Shown in pieces: positions 1 through 8,890 of a stretch of 64,000 nt of DNA. Numbering within the stretch: the first letter of the stretch is position 1; every line of letters begins with the position of its first letter. The notes beneath the pieces were generated by a model. The model made no database searches, was not told where the DNA came from, and saw nothing but the letters and a program-made list of their open reading frames with translations. The stretch comes from UQRS01 sp050946935 (GTDB lineage: Bacteria; Bacillota; Clostridia; Oscillospirales; Acutalibacteraceae), in contig JBMNVR010000008.1 of the NCBI GenBank assembly GCA_050946935.1, forward strand, positions 1-64,000, written 5' to 3'. A program made the position numbers and the translations under genes.

Positions 1-69
1 CTGCAAATTGTACAGGTAATAATACTGCGTACCGTTGTAGGTAAACCCCGTTCTCTGGCCATTTTCGTT
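1..69 (-). pseudogene. Displaced RHS core fragment
   Basis: The minus-strand reading of these bases is nearly identical (3 differences in about 68 bases) to positions 1731-1800 inside the large RHS gene and encodes the same core stretch (ENGQRTGF then NGTQYYYLYNLQ). An in-frame stop at 70-72 lies directly upstream, so the piece has lost its 5' part. It runs off the left edge, where a second C-terminal tip could follow. Such displaced core ends downstream of toxin and immunity genes are known from rhs and wapA loci; the origin by recombination is inferred. Confidence 0.75.
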
Positions 70-117
70 TTATCACGTTTTGTGGAAAATCGAAAATGAT
101 CAGCAGGAAGATAGCCC

Positions 118-145
118 AGACCGGCAGGTTCTATCCTGTCGGTCT
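118..145 (-). terminator. Hairpin after the putative immunity gene
   Basis: An 11-bp stem (AGACCGGCAGG with CCTGTCGGTCT, one G-T pair) and a 6-base loop lies just past the stop codon of the membrane protein gene. There is no strong T-run, so termination is only likely. Confidence 0.4.
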
Positions 146-158
146 AACCTTTTGCTTA

Positions 159-791
159 TTAAATTAATTCAAGCTTTTTTAAATAATAATATTTTAGAAA
201 ACTCATACTCCCTATACTAAAAAGGAATGAAAGAAAAATCAAAGCAACCGAGCAAAGAATAATTATAAAATTACCTGAAATAAATTTAGACAACACACGA
301 CATAATGTTACGCCAAACACTCCTCCTATTATAGAAAACGGAATTATATTTTTCGTTTCGCTATCAGGATTTTTTTTACTATAATTATTTTTTTTAATAT
401 TATATTTAACAAACAAAAAAGCGATTATTATACTAAATATCCACGAGCAAGTTAACAGTATAAACCATCTTGTATTTCTCCCATTTGCAAAGGTGAATAT
501 CTTATAAGAAAGCAATATAATCTGAACAGACAAATATGTAAATAAAGTGCCCTCGATTAACAATTTAGATGTTTTTTTCTTTATACCCCTAATGACAATA
601 ATCACACATAAAACCATATATCCAATATTAGCGCAAAGTAGAAAAATATTCATTACTGCTATTTTTCCGTCAGTAATCCAAATAAAGGCGCTTATTAACC
701 ATATAGTTAAATTACTATACATCAAATACTTGATAGATAACTCCCGATAATGATAATTAACAAAAGATAAAATGTTCTCTTGATGTAACAT
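159..791 (-). CDS. Six-helix membrane protein, candidate immunity protein for the RHS toxin
   Basis: The 210-residue protein has about six hydrophobic segments (roughly residues 27-43, 47-68, 80-102, 108-130, 150-170 and 174-196) and a lysine/asparagine-rich loop near 131-148. I recognise no named family. It starts 12 bases after the stop of the RHS gene on the same strand, with a good ribosome binding site (GAGGAG). That is the usual place for the immunity gene of an RHS/WapA toxin. Its base composition is strongly AT-rich, like the toxin tip and unlike the RHS core, so tip and partner probably arrived together. A membrane immunity protein would fit a membrane-acting toxin; this is inference from position, composition and topology. 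Confidence 0.6.
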   Translation of the reverse strand: MLHQENILSFVNYHYRELSIKYLMYSNLTIWLISAFIWITDGKIAVMNIFLLCANIGYMVLCVIIVIRGIKKKTSKLLIEGTLFTYLSVQIILLSYKIFTFANGRNTRWFILLTCSWIFSIIIAFLFVKYNIKKNNYSKKNPDSETKNIIPFSIIGGVFGVTLCRVLSKFISGNFIIILCSVALIFLSFLFSIGSMSFLKYYYLKKLELI

Positions 792-803
792 ATGATCTCC
801 TCT

Positions 804-3800
804 CTAAAATGAATCCTTCGCCCAAGTTTTCATGCTTTTTCCATTCACCATAGGTGTTTCAGTTACCACATAATATAACAATCCTACTACTAATCCAGAC
901 GCTGCTCCTACTACTGTGCCCGCAACAGGCACTGCGCTACCAACTGCACCACCTACAGCAACAGATGCTAATATCCCACCAGCACCAAATACAATATCTA
1001 CATTCATATCCCAAGCAATTTTTTCATAAGTTGCTCCTGCTATATAATTACTCCCGGCATTTTCCCCCACTTCCACCGCTAAAGACAGTATAGACAGAGC
1101 TTGACAACCATAACCTGCAACTTTTGAAATCGTATTGATCTTAGAAATTGACGCTGATATTTGTTGTATATATAATCCTGTGCCAATATTAGCTGGTCTT
1201 GCCGAATTCGTATATGTATGCTTCAACCCAGATGCAAACAAAGCATTCCCTATATCTGCCATATTAGCAGCAGCATCCAAAGCGTCAGACAAAGACATTG
1301 GTGATCCACAGCAATCCACAGTGCCGTGCGTAATACATCTTCCGTTTGCGAACATACACAGAGGACCATATCCACCATTATCCATCGCATGACAAGATTG
1401 TCCTGTAGGATCAATATTGTTCACCGGGTCATCCAGACAATACGCATACATGTTTTTATCCATCAGACCCGTGCCGGTTTGCACCAGTCCGTCCGCATTG
1501 ACAAATCTGCCCGTTTCGGGATCATAGTATCTGCTTTGGAGATAATACAGCCCCGTTTCGACATCGTAATAATACCCACGATAACGAATCGGATTGATGT
1601 TGCCAATAAATGTAGAAGCGGTTTGCACCGTGTCGGACGCATTGGTAACCGACAAAACTTTGCCCCAAGCATCGTAAGTATACTTTGCCACAATCTCTGC
1701 AAGAGAATTGGTGATCGCCACCACGTCCCCCTGCAAATTGTACAGGTAATAATACTGCGTACCGTTGTAGGTAAAGCCCGTTCTCTGCCCGTTTTCGTCG
1801 AACTGGTACAGGATTTTACTGGTTATGGTCGAACCGTTGCGCACGGTGCATTCGCCCACCATCACACCGTTTTCCACAAAATACGATGTGGCGCTGTCCT
1901 CCATCCCGCCGTATGTTTTCACCTTGGTCGCGCGCACGCCGTCCCGGTCGTAGGTGTAGCCGTACTGCCATCCGCTCGACAGCGTCACGTCCTTCATCTG
2001 CCGCCCCGCCTGCCACGTGAAGGTCATCCCCTCACGATAGGTCAGGGGGTTCCCGATCGCGTCATAGGTCATGCTCTGTCCGTCGTATGCGGTTAGCTGA
2101 TCCTTCCATGTGCTGTTCCCATAGCTGTACGCCACCGTGTCGCTCGGCGTCAGGCTTGCCAGCGTCCCGGTCGTATATGCATAGCTCTTTTTGCTCGTCA
2201 GATTCCCGCGCGCGTCGTACGCATACGCCACCGTCTGATTCGAATACGGATTATCCTCCCGCACCAGGCGACCCAGACTGTCATAGGCATACGACGTCGT
2301 CCCGCCCGTCAGGTCGGTCACCGTCGCGATCCGCCCCTTCAGATCATAGAAATAGCTGTACCGCAGACGGCCACGCGTGCTTTCCCCCGATCCGTGATCG
2401 ATCGTTTTCACCCGCGCCGTCGATTTCCCCGTTGTCGAATCGTCATAGCTGTACGCCGTGGTATACGGGCTGTATCCGTTTTCCAGCGTCCGTCCGGTCA
2501 GCCGTCCCAGGCTGTCGTAGGCATACCCCAGCCGTTTGACGTCGTCGTGCCATACCTCGTACACCTTTCCCGGGTCCTCTCCCGCTGTGAGATCCCCAAA
2601 CTCCGCCAAAAAGCTCTGGCTCCCCAGAATCCGCATCTCCCGGCTGTACCCCGTCAGGCGGTTGGCCTCGTCATACACATACTGTGTAGTCAGCCAGTTC
2701 ACTCCCGAAGTCCGGCGCTGGCTTGCCTTCGCCAGACGGCCGGCCAGGTCGTAGGTATAGCTCGTGTTGATCCCGTTCACACCGTCGGTCACCAGGCCGA
2801 TGTTCCCTTGCTTGTTATACACATAGTTGTAACTGCCTGCAACGTCATTATAGCCCGCCGCCGTCAGCCTGTCAAGATTGTCATAGGTATAGTTCGCCTG
2901 CGACCCGTTGCCGTACGCCACCCCCGTCAGCAGGTTCCGGATGCCGAAGGTGTTGGTCACCAGCGTTTTGCTCGTGCTGCCGTTTCCTACAGTGACGCTT
3001 GTGTTCCGCCCGAAGCTGTCATAGCCGAAGGTGTACCGCACGATGCTGCTCCCGCTCCCGGACGTGATGGTCTTGAGCCGGTCGGAGGAATCGTAGGTAT
3101 AGCTGTTCACGCTCGAGCCGCTAGACACACCGGTCACGCGGTCCAGGCTGTCATAGGTATACGCGGTCGGGCTGCTTGGCAGGTCGTCCTGCTCGGTCAG
3201 GAGGCCCCTGGTCTCCTCATACGTATAGTCGGTGGTGTTTCCGGCCGCGTCGGTCAGCGAGGTCATGTAGTTGCCGTTCTGCGTGTAGGCTGCCGACGTT
3301 TCGATATACTTGCCGCCGGAAGAGGCTGCGGAATCCTCCCCCGTTACGGTGGCCTTAACCGCGTTGCCGTTCTCATACTCGAACGAATAGGTCTGCCCCG
3401 CCGTCGAGGTGGCCGAGGTCAGATTGCGCGTTCCCTCCTCATACGTATAGACGTAGCTGCTCCCGCTCGGGCTGACGAGCTGGGAAAGCTGGTTGTTGTT
3501 GTCATAGGCGAAGGTGGATTTTGCATTGGCCTCATCCACCGCGCTGACGACGTTCCCGTTGTCGTCGTAGGTATAGCTGGTTCCATAGCTCTCTTTATAC
3601 ACATACGGTTTGGCGAAGTGCGCCCCGTTGATGTTGTAGTCATACGCCATAAAGTATCGCACCCGGGTATAGTTCGCGGGGGCGATGGCCTCTGCCCCGA
3701 TGAACTGCCATGCGTTTGACGTGGAGTTGAACGCCGCCGTAACCGTGTCGCCGACCTTGGTCGTACCGTTATAAAACTCAAGCTGGAGTTCGAAGGTCGG

Positions 3801-6800
3801 CTTGTATACGGCCGAGGAGGATTCGAGATCCAGCCGGTTCAGATCGTTGACCGGGGCCGAAAAACCTTTCGCCCAGCCGCCAAAGGAGTAGACGTCCCCC
3901 TTCTTACCCGAAACATAGATGTAATTCGAATATACCCGGCGGCTCTCTCCCGCAGAGCCGGGGAGGCAGAAGCCCCGGCCGCCGCCCGGGAGGCCGTCGC
4001 TCTCGCTGTAATCCGAGAAACCGCCGCCCCAGGTCGAGCTCCAGTACGCGCTGTCGTTCACAAAACCGGAGTTGGGAAGCAGGTTGCGGGAATCAGCCGT
4101 CTGACCGTACTCGACCTGGAGGTCGTCAAAGTAGGCGGTGCCCCAGGTCGCGCCGTCATCATAGCCGATCAGGGCTTTAAGCCTCTGCCCTGCCGGAAGC
4201 TGGATCGAAACCGAAACCTTTTTCCATTCGGACGAGCCGGTAGAGGTCACCTTAGCCGAGCTGGCCGCGCCGGTGACCGTCGTGCCGCTCCAGGTCTCCA
4301 GCCGCAGGGCCGCGCCGGTGCCGCTCAGCGTGGCGCCGGCTGTGTGAACGTATCCGGTGAAGGTGTAATTGCCGGCCGCCAGCGTTCCAAGATCCTGGGT
4401 ATAGTAGGTGTAGCCGCTCGACACGGCGCTGCTGCGGGTGATTTTAGCCGATCCGGTACCGATGTTGCCTTTGGAATTCCACCCCATGGTTTTGCTTGTG
4501 CCGCTGTCCTCCACCGTATAACTGGTTGAGATCGTACTGCTGTCGAAGCCGCTGTTTTGCACAAAATTCACATTGCTCTGCTGCACCTTTGAAACCTTGG
4601 TGGTCTTATTGGCAGTGGGATTCACCGTATTCCCGGCGGGCAAGAGACCGGGTGCGCCCTGTTCATAATATTCCGCCAGGCCGGAGGTGCGGTCGATGAT
4701 GCCGGTCGTCTGACCATAGCTGTTAAACTGATAAGTAACCGTTCGGCCGGAAAGGTCGGTGATATCGGTCTCATTCGCTTTGTAATCAAAGGTATACTGG
4801 ATATTGGTCGCGCCCGACGTTCCCCAGGAGAGAGAAGCGGCTCGTGTCCCGCCGGCATGATAGGTAATCAGCGCGCGGGTTCCGTCATGCCGGTCGATAC
4901 AGCTCATAGGCGTCACCGTGTCGCCGGAATTATAAGCGAACTCAACATACTGGTTATCGGAAAAGGTGACTTTCCAAAGCAGATCCCCGACGTAGGAGAG
5001 GGTCGCCATGCGACCGGCGGGATCGGTGATGCCAGTGATCCGTGCCGCGTTGGCCGAATCGCCGTATTGGAAGGTATAGGCGCGCCCGACGCCGTCCAGC
5101 ACCCTGGAAATCCGTTCCTTCTTCGGCGAGGCAAGGCTTTCATACTCCACCCGGATGCTGTGGCCGTTGGTATCCTTGATTTTGATCAGGTTTCCCGGAC
5201 CGTTGAACAGCATTTTACCGCCGTCCTTATCCTCAATCTGATAGTAATAGATATCCCCACCGTCGTTTTGCGGACTGTCATAGCGCGTGAAGGTATAGCC
5301 AAGGCCGTCCTCGGACGTGCCGGTATAATACGCACCGCTCTCTGCGGAATAGAAATAGTGCTTCGTTCCGTCCGAGTCGATAAAATAGTACATATAATGC
5401 TCGATACCGGAACAATATACGGCCACGTTATAATTGGTCCGCCAGCCGATGCCGCTGTCCGACACCGAAGTAATCCCGTTCGAACCAATCTCATTCCCGC
5501 TGTTGTACACCATCGAGATCGAAACCGGCAGGATATTGCCAGACACACCGCAAATCGGCTGCACCATCATGAAATTTCCGCTGAAATGATTGACCGAGGC
5601 GCTGCCCGACCGGCCCGCATCAATCGAAGTAAAGGTCCAATAATCCTCCGCCCCGTTGGTGTTGCGGTAGGCGATAGTGAAATAAGGGAAACACTCCCGT
5701 GTCAGGCCGCCGACATAGGCCGAGAGACGGCCACGCAAAAACTTAGCCGCAAAATGCTGGCTGGAGGAGACGCCTTCATCCTTGGCTTTCAGCATAAAGC
5801 CATACTTTGAGGCGGGATTCAGATACCATTTCTGGATCACGCCGGTGATATCAAAGCTCCCCCACACATAGTTGTTGTCACCGGTGTTTTGAACGATATG
5901 GTAATCCGTCGCGTTGGCACTGCTCGACGGTTGCGCGTTCCAGGTTGTTGTATCGGAATGATAGGCCGAGGTCAGTTCGTACAGATCCACCTCCCGCTTG
6001 GCGCTGGTATCACTGAAGCTGGTGGTATAAAACAGGTTCAGATAGCCGCCGATTGGCACACATCCCGGGTCCAGCGTCGGCAGGGTAATATCGATAAATC
6101 CCCTCGAGGTTGTGGTGTTTTGGCCGTCATGATACCTGCCGACCTCCATCCAGACCGTTGTGTTCATCGCTGAGGTCGGATAGGCCGAGGATACATAGGA
6201 GGAACGGATCTGCTTCTCATCCTGCTCGGTTTGGATGGCCGGGTCAATGACGACGGGGAAGGCGCGGTCAGCGTCGTTGATCCATGCGGCGTCGGCTGCC
6301 GTGCGCAGAAGCCAGCAGCCGTCCGCACCCTCGCGCAGTTCAAAATGCACGGCGGAGGAGACGTTTGCCCCCGCGTCATACATAAAGGGAACCGGGATAA
6401 CAAAGACCGCCGCGTCCGCTTCCTCCGGCGCAGTACCGTTTTTTGCCGCGCCTTCCGGGAAAGCGGCGACGCTCCCATCCTCCAGCAGACGGAGGACGAG
6501 GCCGGGCGCATCAATCGAAAAATCGAAGGCATAGCTGTCCAGCCGCTCGGTCACGACAATATTCTCTTTCAGCGTATTGCCCTGAAGGACATACTCCAGA
6601 TTCACATGGTCGAAAAGGCCTTCATACACCGCGGCTGAAACGGTATTTTTTAAAGAAAAATCCGGATTATACGGCACGCTCTCCTCTGCCGGGATCGCAC
6701 TTTCCGACGCAGCCGCTGTATTCGGCTCTGCGGCTGCCTTTGCCGCAGAGCCGGCTGCGGCGGCATTCATTTCGGCTGCCGCGCGATAGGTGCCGCTCGC

Positions 6801-7340
6801 CTTATCATAAATTTTGAGTCCGACGTTTTGCGGCTGCCGCGTCGTCGTTGCTTCGGTTGAAAACGCGCGTTCTCCTGCGGACGCCCGCTCCGACGCCTGA
6901 TCGGTCGTCGCCGCGCGGAAAGACAGGCTGTATGCGCCGCTGGTCAGCTTCATCAAATAATCTGCCTCCGAAGTTCCTGACAGCTTGATTTGCAAACCAT
7001 TCCCGACGTTGACATATCCGAGCACGCTGTCCGATTGATCGGTGGTCAGGGTATTGTCAATATCGACCCATTCGCCGTTTTTTTCATAATGCACCGCCGT
7101 ATCATATGAGACCGCCCGGACGGTACCGTCGCTCATCTCAAAATGCTTGACCTTCTCCTCCCGCAGGTCGGTCAGCTCACGAAGGATCATTGCGTCGGCC
7201 CGCCGACCGGAATCCTCCTCACTTTCTGCCACACCGTCATCCGCCGCGGCAAACCCCTCCACCGGTACGGCGCCGAACAGTATACACAGGCAAAGTGAAA
7301 CCGCCAGCATTTTGATCCATGTTTTTTTCATCTTGTTCAT
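804..7340 (-). CDS. Secreted RHS/YD-repeat polymorphic toxin (WapA-like)
   Basis: 2178 residues. A signal peptide (about 1-32) is followed by a linker, a DNRLRE-type beta domain (about 370-530), the start of the YD-repeat shell, two jelly-roll carbohydrate-binding-like inserts each opening with an NSGF motif (about 920-1075 and 1087-1240), and a long YD-repeat core. The RHS-associated core ends with YYDPETGRFVNADG and then NNIDPTG near residue 1980. The last 197 residues (nt 804-1397) form a variable tip of different composition, with a Gly/Ala/Val-rich hydrophobic stretch (GGILASVAVGG onward) and no nuclease motif. Family knowledge: the shell encloses the toxic tip, which is released after autocleavage. 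The start is set by a GAGGGG site 7 bases upstream. The toxin activity is unproven; a pore-forming tip is my inference. Confidence 0.85.
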   Translation of the reverse strand: MNKMKKTWIKMLAVSLCLCILFGAVPVEGFAAADDGVAESEEDSGRRADAMILRELTDLREEKVKHFEMSDGTVRAVSYDTAVHYEKNGEWVDIDNTLTTDQSDSVLGYVNVGNGLQIKLSGTSEADYLMKLTSGAYSLSFRAATTDQASERASAGERAFSTEATTTRQPQNVGLKIYDKASGTYRAAAEMNAAAAGSAAKAAAEPNTAAASESAIPAEESVPYNPDFSLKNTVSAAVYEGLFDHVNLEYVLQGNTLKENIVVTERLDSYAFDFSIDAPGLVLRLLEDGSVAAFPEGAAKNGTAPEEADAAVFVIPVPFMYDAGANVSSAVHFELREGADGCWLLRTAADAAWINDADRAFPVVIDPAIQTEQDEKQIRSSYVSSAYPTSAMNTTVWMEVGRYHDGQNTTTSRGFIDITLPTLDPGCVPIGGYLNLFYTTSFSDTSAKREVDLYELTSAYHSDTTTWNAQPSSSANATDYHIVQNTGDNNYVWGSFDITGVIQKWYLNPASKYGFMLKAKDEGVSSSQHFAAKFLRGRLSAYVGGLTRECFPYFTIAYRNTNGAEDYWTFTSIDAGRSGSASVNHFSGNFMMVQPICGVSGNILPVSISMVYNSGNEIGSNGITSVSDSGIGWRTNYNVAVYCSGIEHYMYYFIDSDGTKHYFYSAESGAYYTGTSEDGLGYTFTRYDSPQNDGGDIYYYQIEDKDGGKMLFNGPGNLIKIKDTNGHSIRVEYESLASPKKERISRVLDGVGRAYTFQYGDSANAARITGITDPAGRMATLSYVGDLLWKVTFSDNQYVEFAYNSGDTVTPMSCIDRHDGTRALITYHAGGTRAASLSWGTSGATNIQYTFDYKANETDITDLSGRTVTYQFNSYGQTTGIIDRTSGLAEYYEQGAPGLLPAGNTVNPTANKTTKVSKVQQSNVNFVQNSGFDSSTISTSYTVEDSGTSKTMGWNSKGNIGTGSAKITRSSAVSSGYTYYTQDLGTLAAGNYTFTGYVHTAGATLSGTGAALRLETWSGTTVTGAASSAKVTSTGSSEWKKVSVSIQLPAGQRLKALIGYDDGATWGTAYFDDLQVEYGQTADSRNLLPNSGFVNDSAYWSSTWGGGFSDYSESDGLPGGGRGFCLPGSAGESRRVYSNYIYVSGKKGDVYSFGGWAKGFSAPVNDLNRLDLESSSAVYKPTFELQLEFYNGTTKVGDTVTAAFNSTSNAWQFIGAEAIAPANYTRVRYFMAYDYNINGAHFAKPYVYKESYGTSYTYDDNGNVVSAVDEANAKSTFAYDNNNQLSQLVSPSGSSYVYTYEEGTRNLTSATSTAGQTYSFEYENGNAVKATVTGEDSAASSGGKYIETSAAYTQNGNYMTSLTDAAGNTTDYTYEETRGLLTEQDDLPSSPTAYTYDSLDRVTGVSSGSSVNSYTYDSSDRLKTITSGSGSSIVRYTFGYDSFGRNTSVTVGNGSTSKTLVTNTFGIRNLLTGVAYGNGSQANYTYDNLDRLTAAGYNDVAGSYNYVYNKQGNIGLVTDGVNGINTSYTYDLAGRLAKASQRRTSGVNWLTTQYVYDEANRLTGYSREMRILGSQSFLAEFGDLTAGEDPGKVYEVWHDDVKRLGYAYDSLGRLTGRTLENGYSPYTTAYSYDDSTTGKSTARVKTIDHGSGESTRGRLRYSYFYDLKGRIATVTDLTGGTTSYAYDSLGRLVREDNPYSNQTVAYAYDARGNLTSKKSYAYTTGTLASLTPSDTVAYSYGNSTWKDQLTAYDGQSMTYDAIGNPLTYREGMTFTWQAGRQMKDVTLSSGWQYGYTYDRDGVRATKVKTYGGMEDSATSYFVENGVMVGECTVRNGSTITSKILYQFDENGQRTGFTYNGTQYYYLYNLQGDVVAITNSLAEIVAKYTYDAWGKVLSVTNASDTVQTASTFIGNINPIRYRGYYYDVETGLYYLQSRYYDPETGRFVNADGLVQTGTGLMDKNMYAYCLDDPVNNIDPTGQSCHAMDNGGYGPLCMFANGRCITHGTVDCCGSPMSLSDALDAAANMADIGNALFASGLKHTYTNSARPANIGTGLYIQQISASISKINTISKVAGYGCQALSILSLAVEVGENAGSNYIAGATYEKIAWDMNVDIVFGAGGILASVAVGGAVGSAVPVAGTVVGAASGLVVGLLYYVVTETPMVNGKSMKTWAKDSF

Positions 7341-7436
7341 ATTTACCCCTCATTTTTTGGATTTTCGATCCACAATCTTCACTGCGCACGCGATGATTAT
7401 TGATTTTTGTCCCTAAAACAAAATGTTGGTGTCACA

Positions 7437-7465
7437 ATGATAACAGAAGAATTGATTGTTCGCAA
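7437..7465 (-). promoter_or_regulatory. Sigma-A promoter for the RHS gene
   Basis: On the minus strand TTGCGA (7465-7460), 17-base spacer, TATCAT (7442-7437), about 100 bases before the RHS start. The rest of the 408-base gap to the next gene (7341-7748) holds no further gene that I can see. Confidence 0.55.
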
Positions 7466-7748
7466 GGTCTGTGTCACGTGATTTTGATTTTTGTTAGCCT
7501 TTATAATTGCACATGCGTTTTTATATGTATATTTCACAAATCCTCATTTATTTCGACACAGAAATAGCTTTATATTTTCTCTTATACGTTTCAGCTTCGG
7601 TGCGTCATCCCATCTTTTCCGCCCGTCAGAGGAGAATGCCCCGCCGAAGCCGAATGGCAGGCGGAAAAATCCAGATTCCCAATCAGATTTTCCCTTGCTT
7701 TTTTCAGCCCCGCATGATTCAATAAAGCGTAGGAAATGAGGGATCAAT

Positions 7749-8588
7749 ATGCAGGTTTGGGCCGGCGCGTTCCGCAACATTTATAATCCGTCCGACCAAA
7801 AGGAAGCGTGGTACATCAACGACCATACCATCATCCGGGGAACCGACGGATGGCACCTGTTCGGCATCACGCACAAAGAGCCGGCCGATCCGCTGGATGA
7901 AAAGCTGTGCGCCCACGCGGTTTCATCTGATTTTCCGCACGGACGGTTTTGCAGATTACCCCCCGCATTTGCAGCCGATCCGGCATATGGCGAAGCGCAT
8001 TTCTGGGCGCCGCATGTGATCCGGCACGACGGCCGGTATCACATGTTTTACTGTGCCGGCAGCCTGGAGGGGCACGATCGTTATCAGATCATGATGGCGG
8101 AGTCGGAGGATCTCTATCACTGGGAACGCTTCAGAGAAAACCCACTGGTCGTCGACGGCTTTGACGCCCGGGATCCCATGGTGATTCGGGAAGGGGGACG
8201 GTGGCTGCTCTATTACACCTGCACAACGGCACCGGAGGGCGGAAACCACTGCGTCGCCGTGCTGGAGAGCGAGGATCTTCACCATTGGGTCAAGCTGGGG
8301 AATGTTTTTGTCGACGCCATGGTCGGCACCTACGCCGGGCCGTGTGAATCTCCCTTTGTGTTAAAGAAAAAGGATTGGTTTTTCCTTTTTTTAAGCCTTC
8401 GGGGCGGATATGTCGGCACGGACGTTTTTGCCTCCCGTGATCCGCTGGATTTCAGCGAACAACGGTTGGTTGGGCATATCGACGCCCACGCAGCCGAGGT
8501 CATCGAGGTCGGAGACCAACTCTACATCACCCACTGCGGCTGGGGACAGGGGGGCGTTTTTCTGGCCCCCTTACAGATTGAATGGTAA
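7749..8588 (+). CDS. Five-bladed beta-propeller glycoside hydrolase (GH43/GH32-like)
   Basis: 279 residues with no signal peptide, so probably cytoplasmic. Three acidic residues sit where the clan of GH32/GH43 enzymes keeps its catalytic triad: Asp25 in WYINDHT, Asp142 in DARDP and Glu200 in GPCESPF. Repeated blade motifs of the type SEDLxHW (residues near 118 and 175) are typical of these propellers. The likely role is removal of fructosyl, arabinosyl or similar residues from short oligosaccharides; the substrate cannot be read from sequence. A GAGGG ribosome binding site lies 7 bases before the ATG. It faces the GH78 gene and the two are separated by two terminator hairpins. Confidence 0.75.
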   Translation: MQVWAGAFRNIYNPSDQKEAWYINDHTIIRGTDGWHLFGITHKEPADPLDEKLCAHAVSSDFPHGRFCRLPPAFAADPAYGEAHFWAPHVIRHDGRYHMFYCAGSLEGHDRYQIMMAESEDLYHWERFRENPLVVDGFDARDPMVIREGGRWLLYYTCTTAPEGGNHCVAVLESEDLHHWVKLGNVFVDAMVGTYAGPCESPFVLKKKDWFFLFLSLRGGYVGTDVFASRDPLDFSEQRLVGHIDAHAAEVIEVGDQLYITHCGWGQGGVFLAPLQIEW

Positions 8589-8779
8589 AATGACAGCCGT
8601 GATTCCAATGCCGTCCCCTCGCCGTCACCTGACGCGCAGCAGCCGGGGGACACGGCGATAAAAAAGATTTAAACGCCAAACTCTCGCCGTGCGGGGAGAC
8701 GCCGCAGCCGAAATTTACAGCAGTAAAAACAATCTGCCGGACTGCGTCATACCCGGCCCGGCGTTCTTTCCCAATTTTA

Positions 8780-8828
8780 AAACAGCGGCCGTTTACCGGA
8801 CAGCCATCCGGAAAAACAGCCGCTGTTT
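8780..8828. terminator. Hairpin between convergent hydrolase genes
   Basis: A 10-bp outer stem (AAACAGCGGC with GCCGCTGTTT) carries an inner CCGGA/TCCGG stem. It lies in the 302-base gap between convergent genes. Confidence 0.6.
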
Positions 8829-8843
8829 ATCGTTTTCTGTTAT

Positions 8844-8879
8844 AAATCCCCGCCGGACGGAATTCCGACGGGGATTTTT
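8844..8879. terminator. Bidirectional terminator
   Basis: AAATCCCCG pairs with CGGGGATTT around an inner CGGA/TTCCG stem and is followed by a T-run on the plus strand. On the minus strand it lies downstream of the GH78 stop only by a few bases. Confidence 0.65.
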
Positions 8880-8890
8880 CCTGCAAAAGA

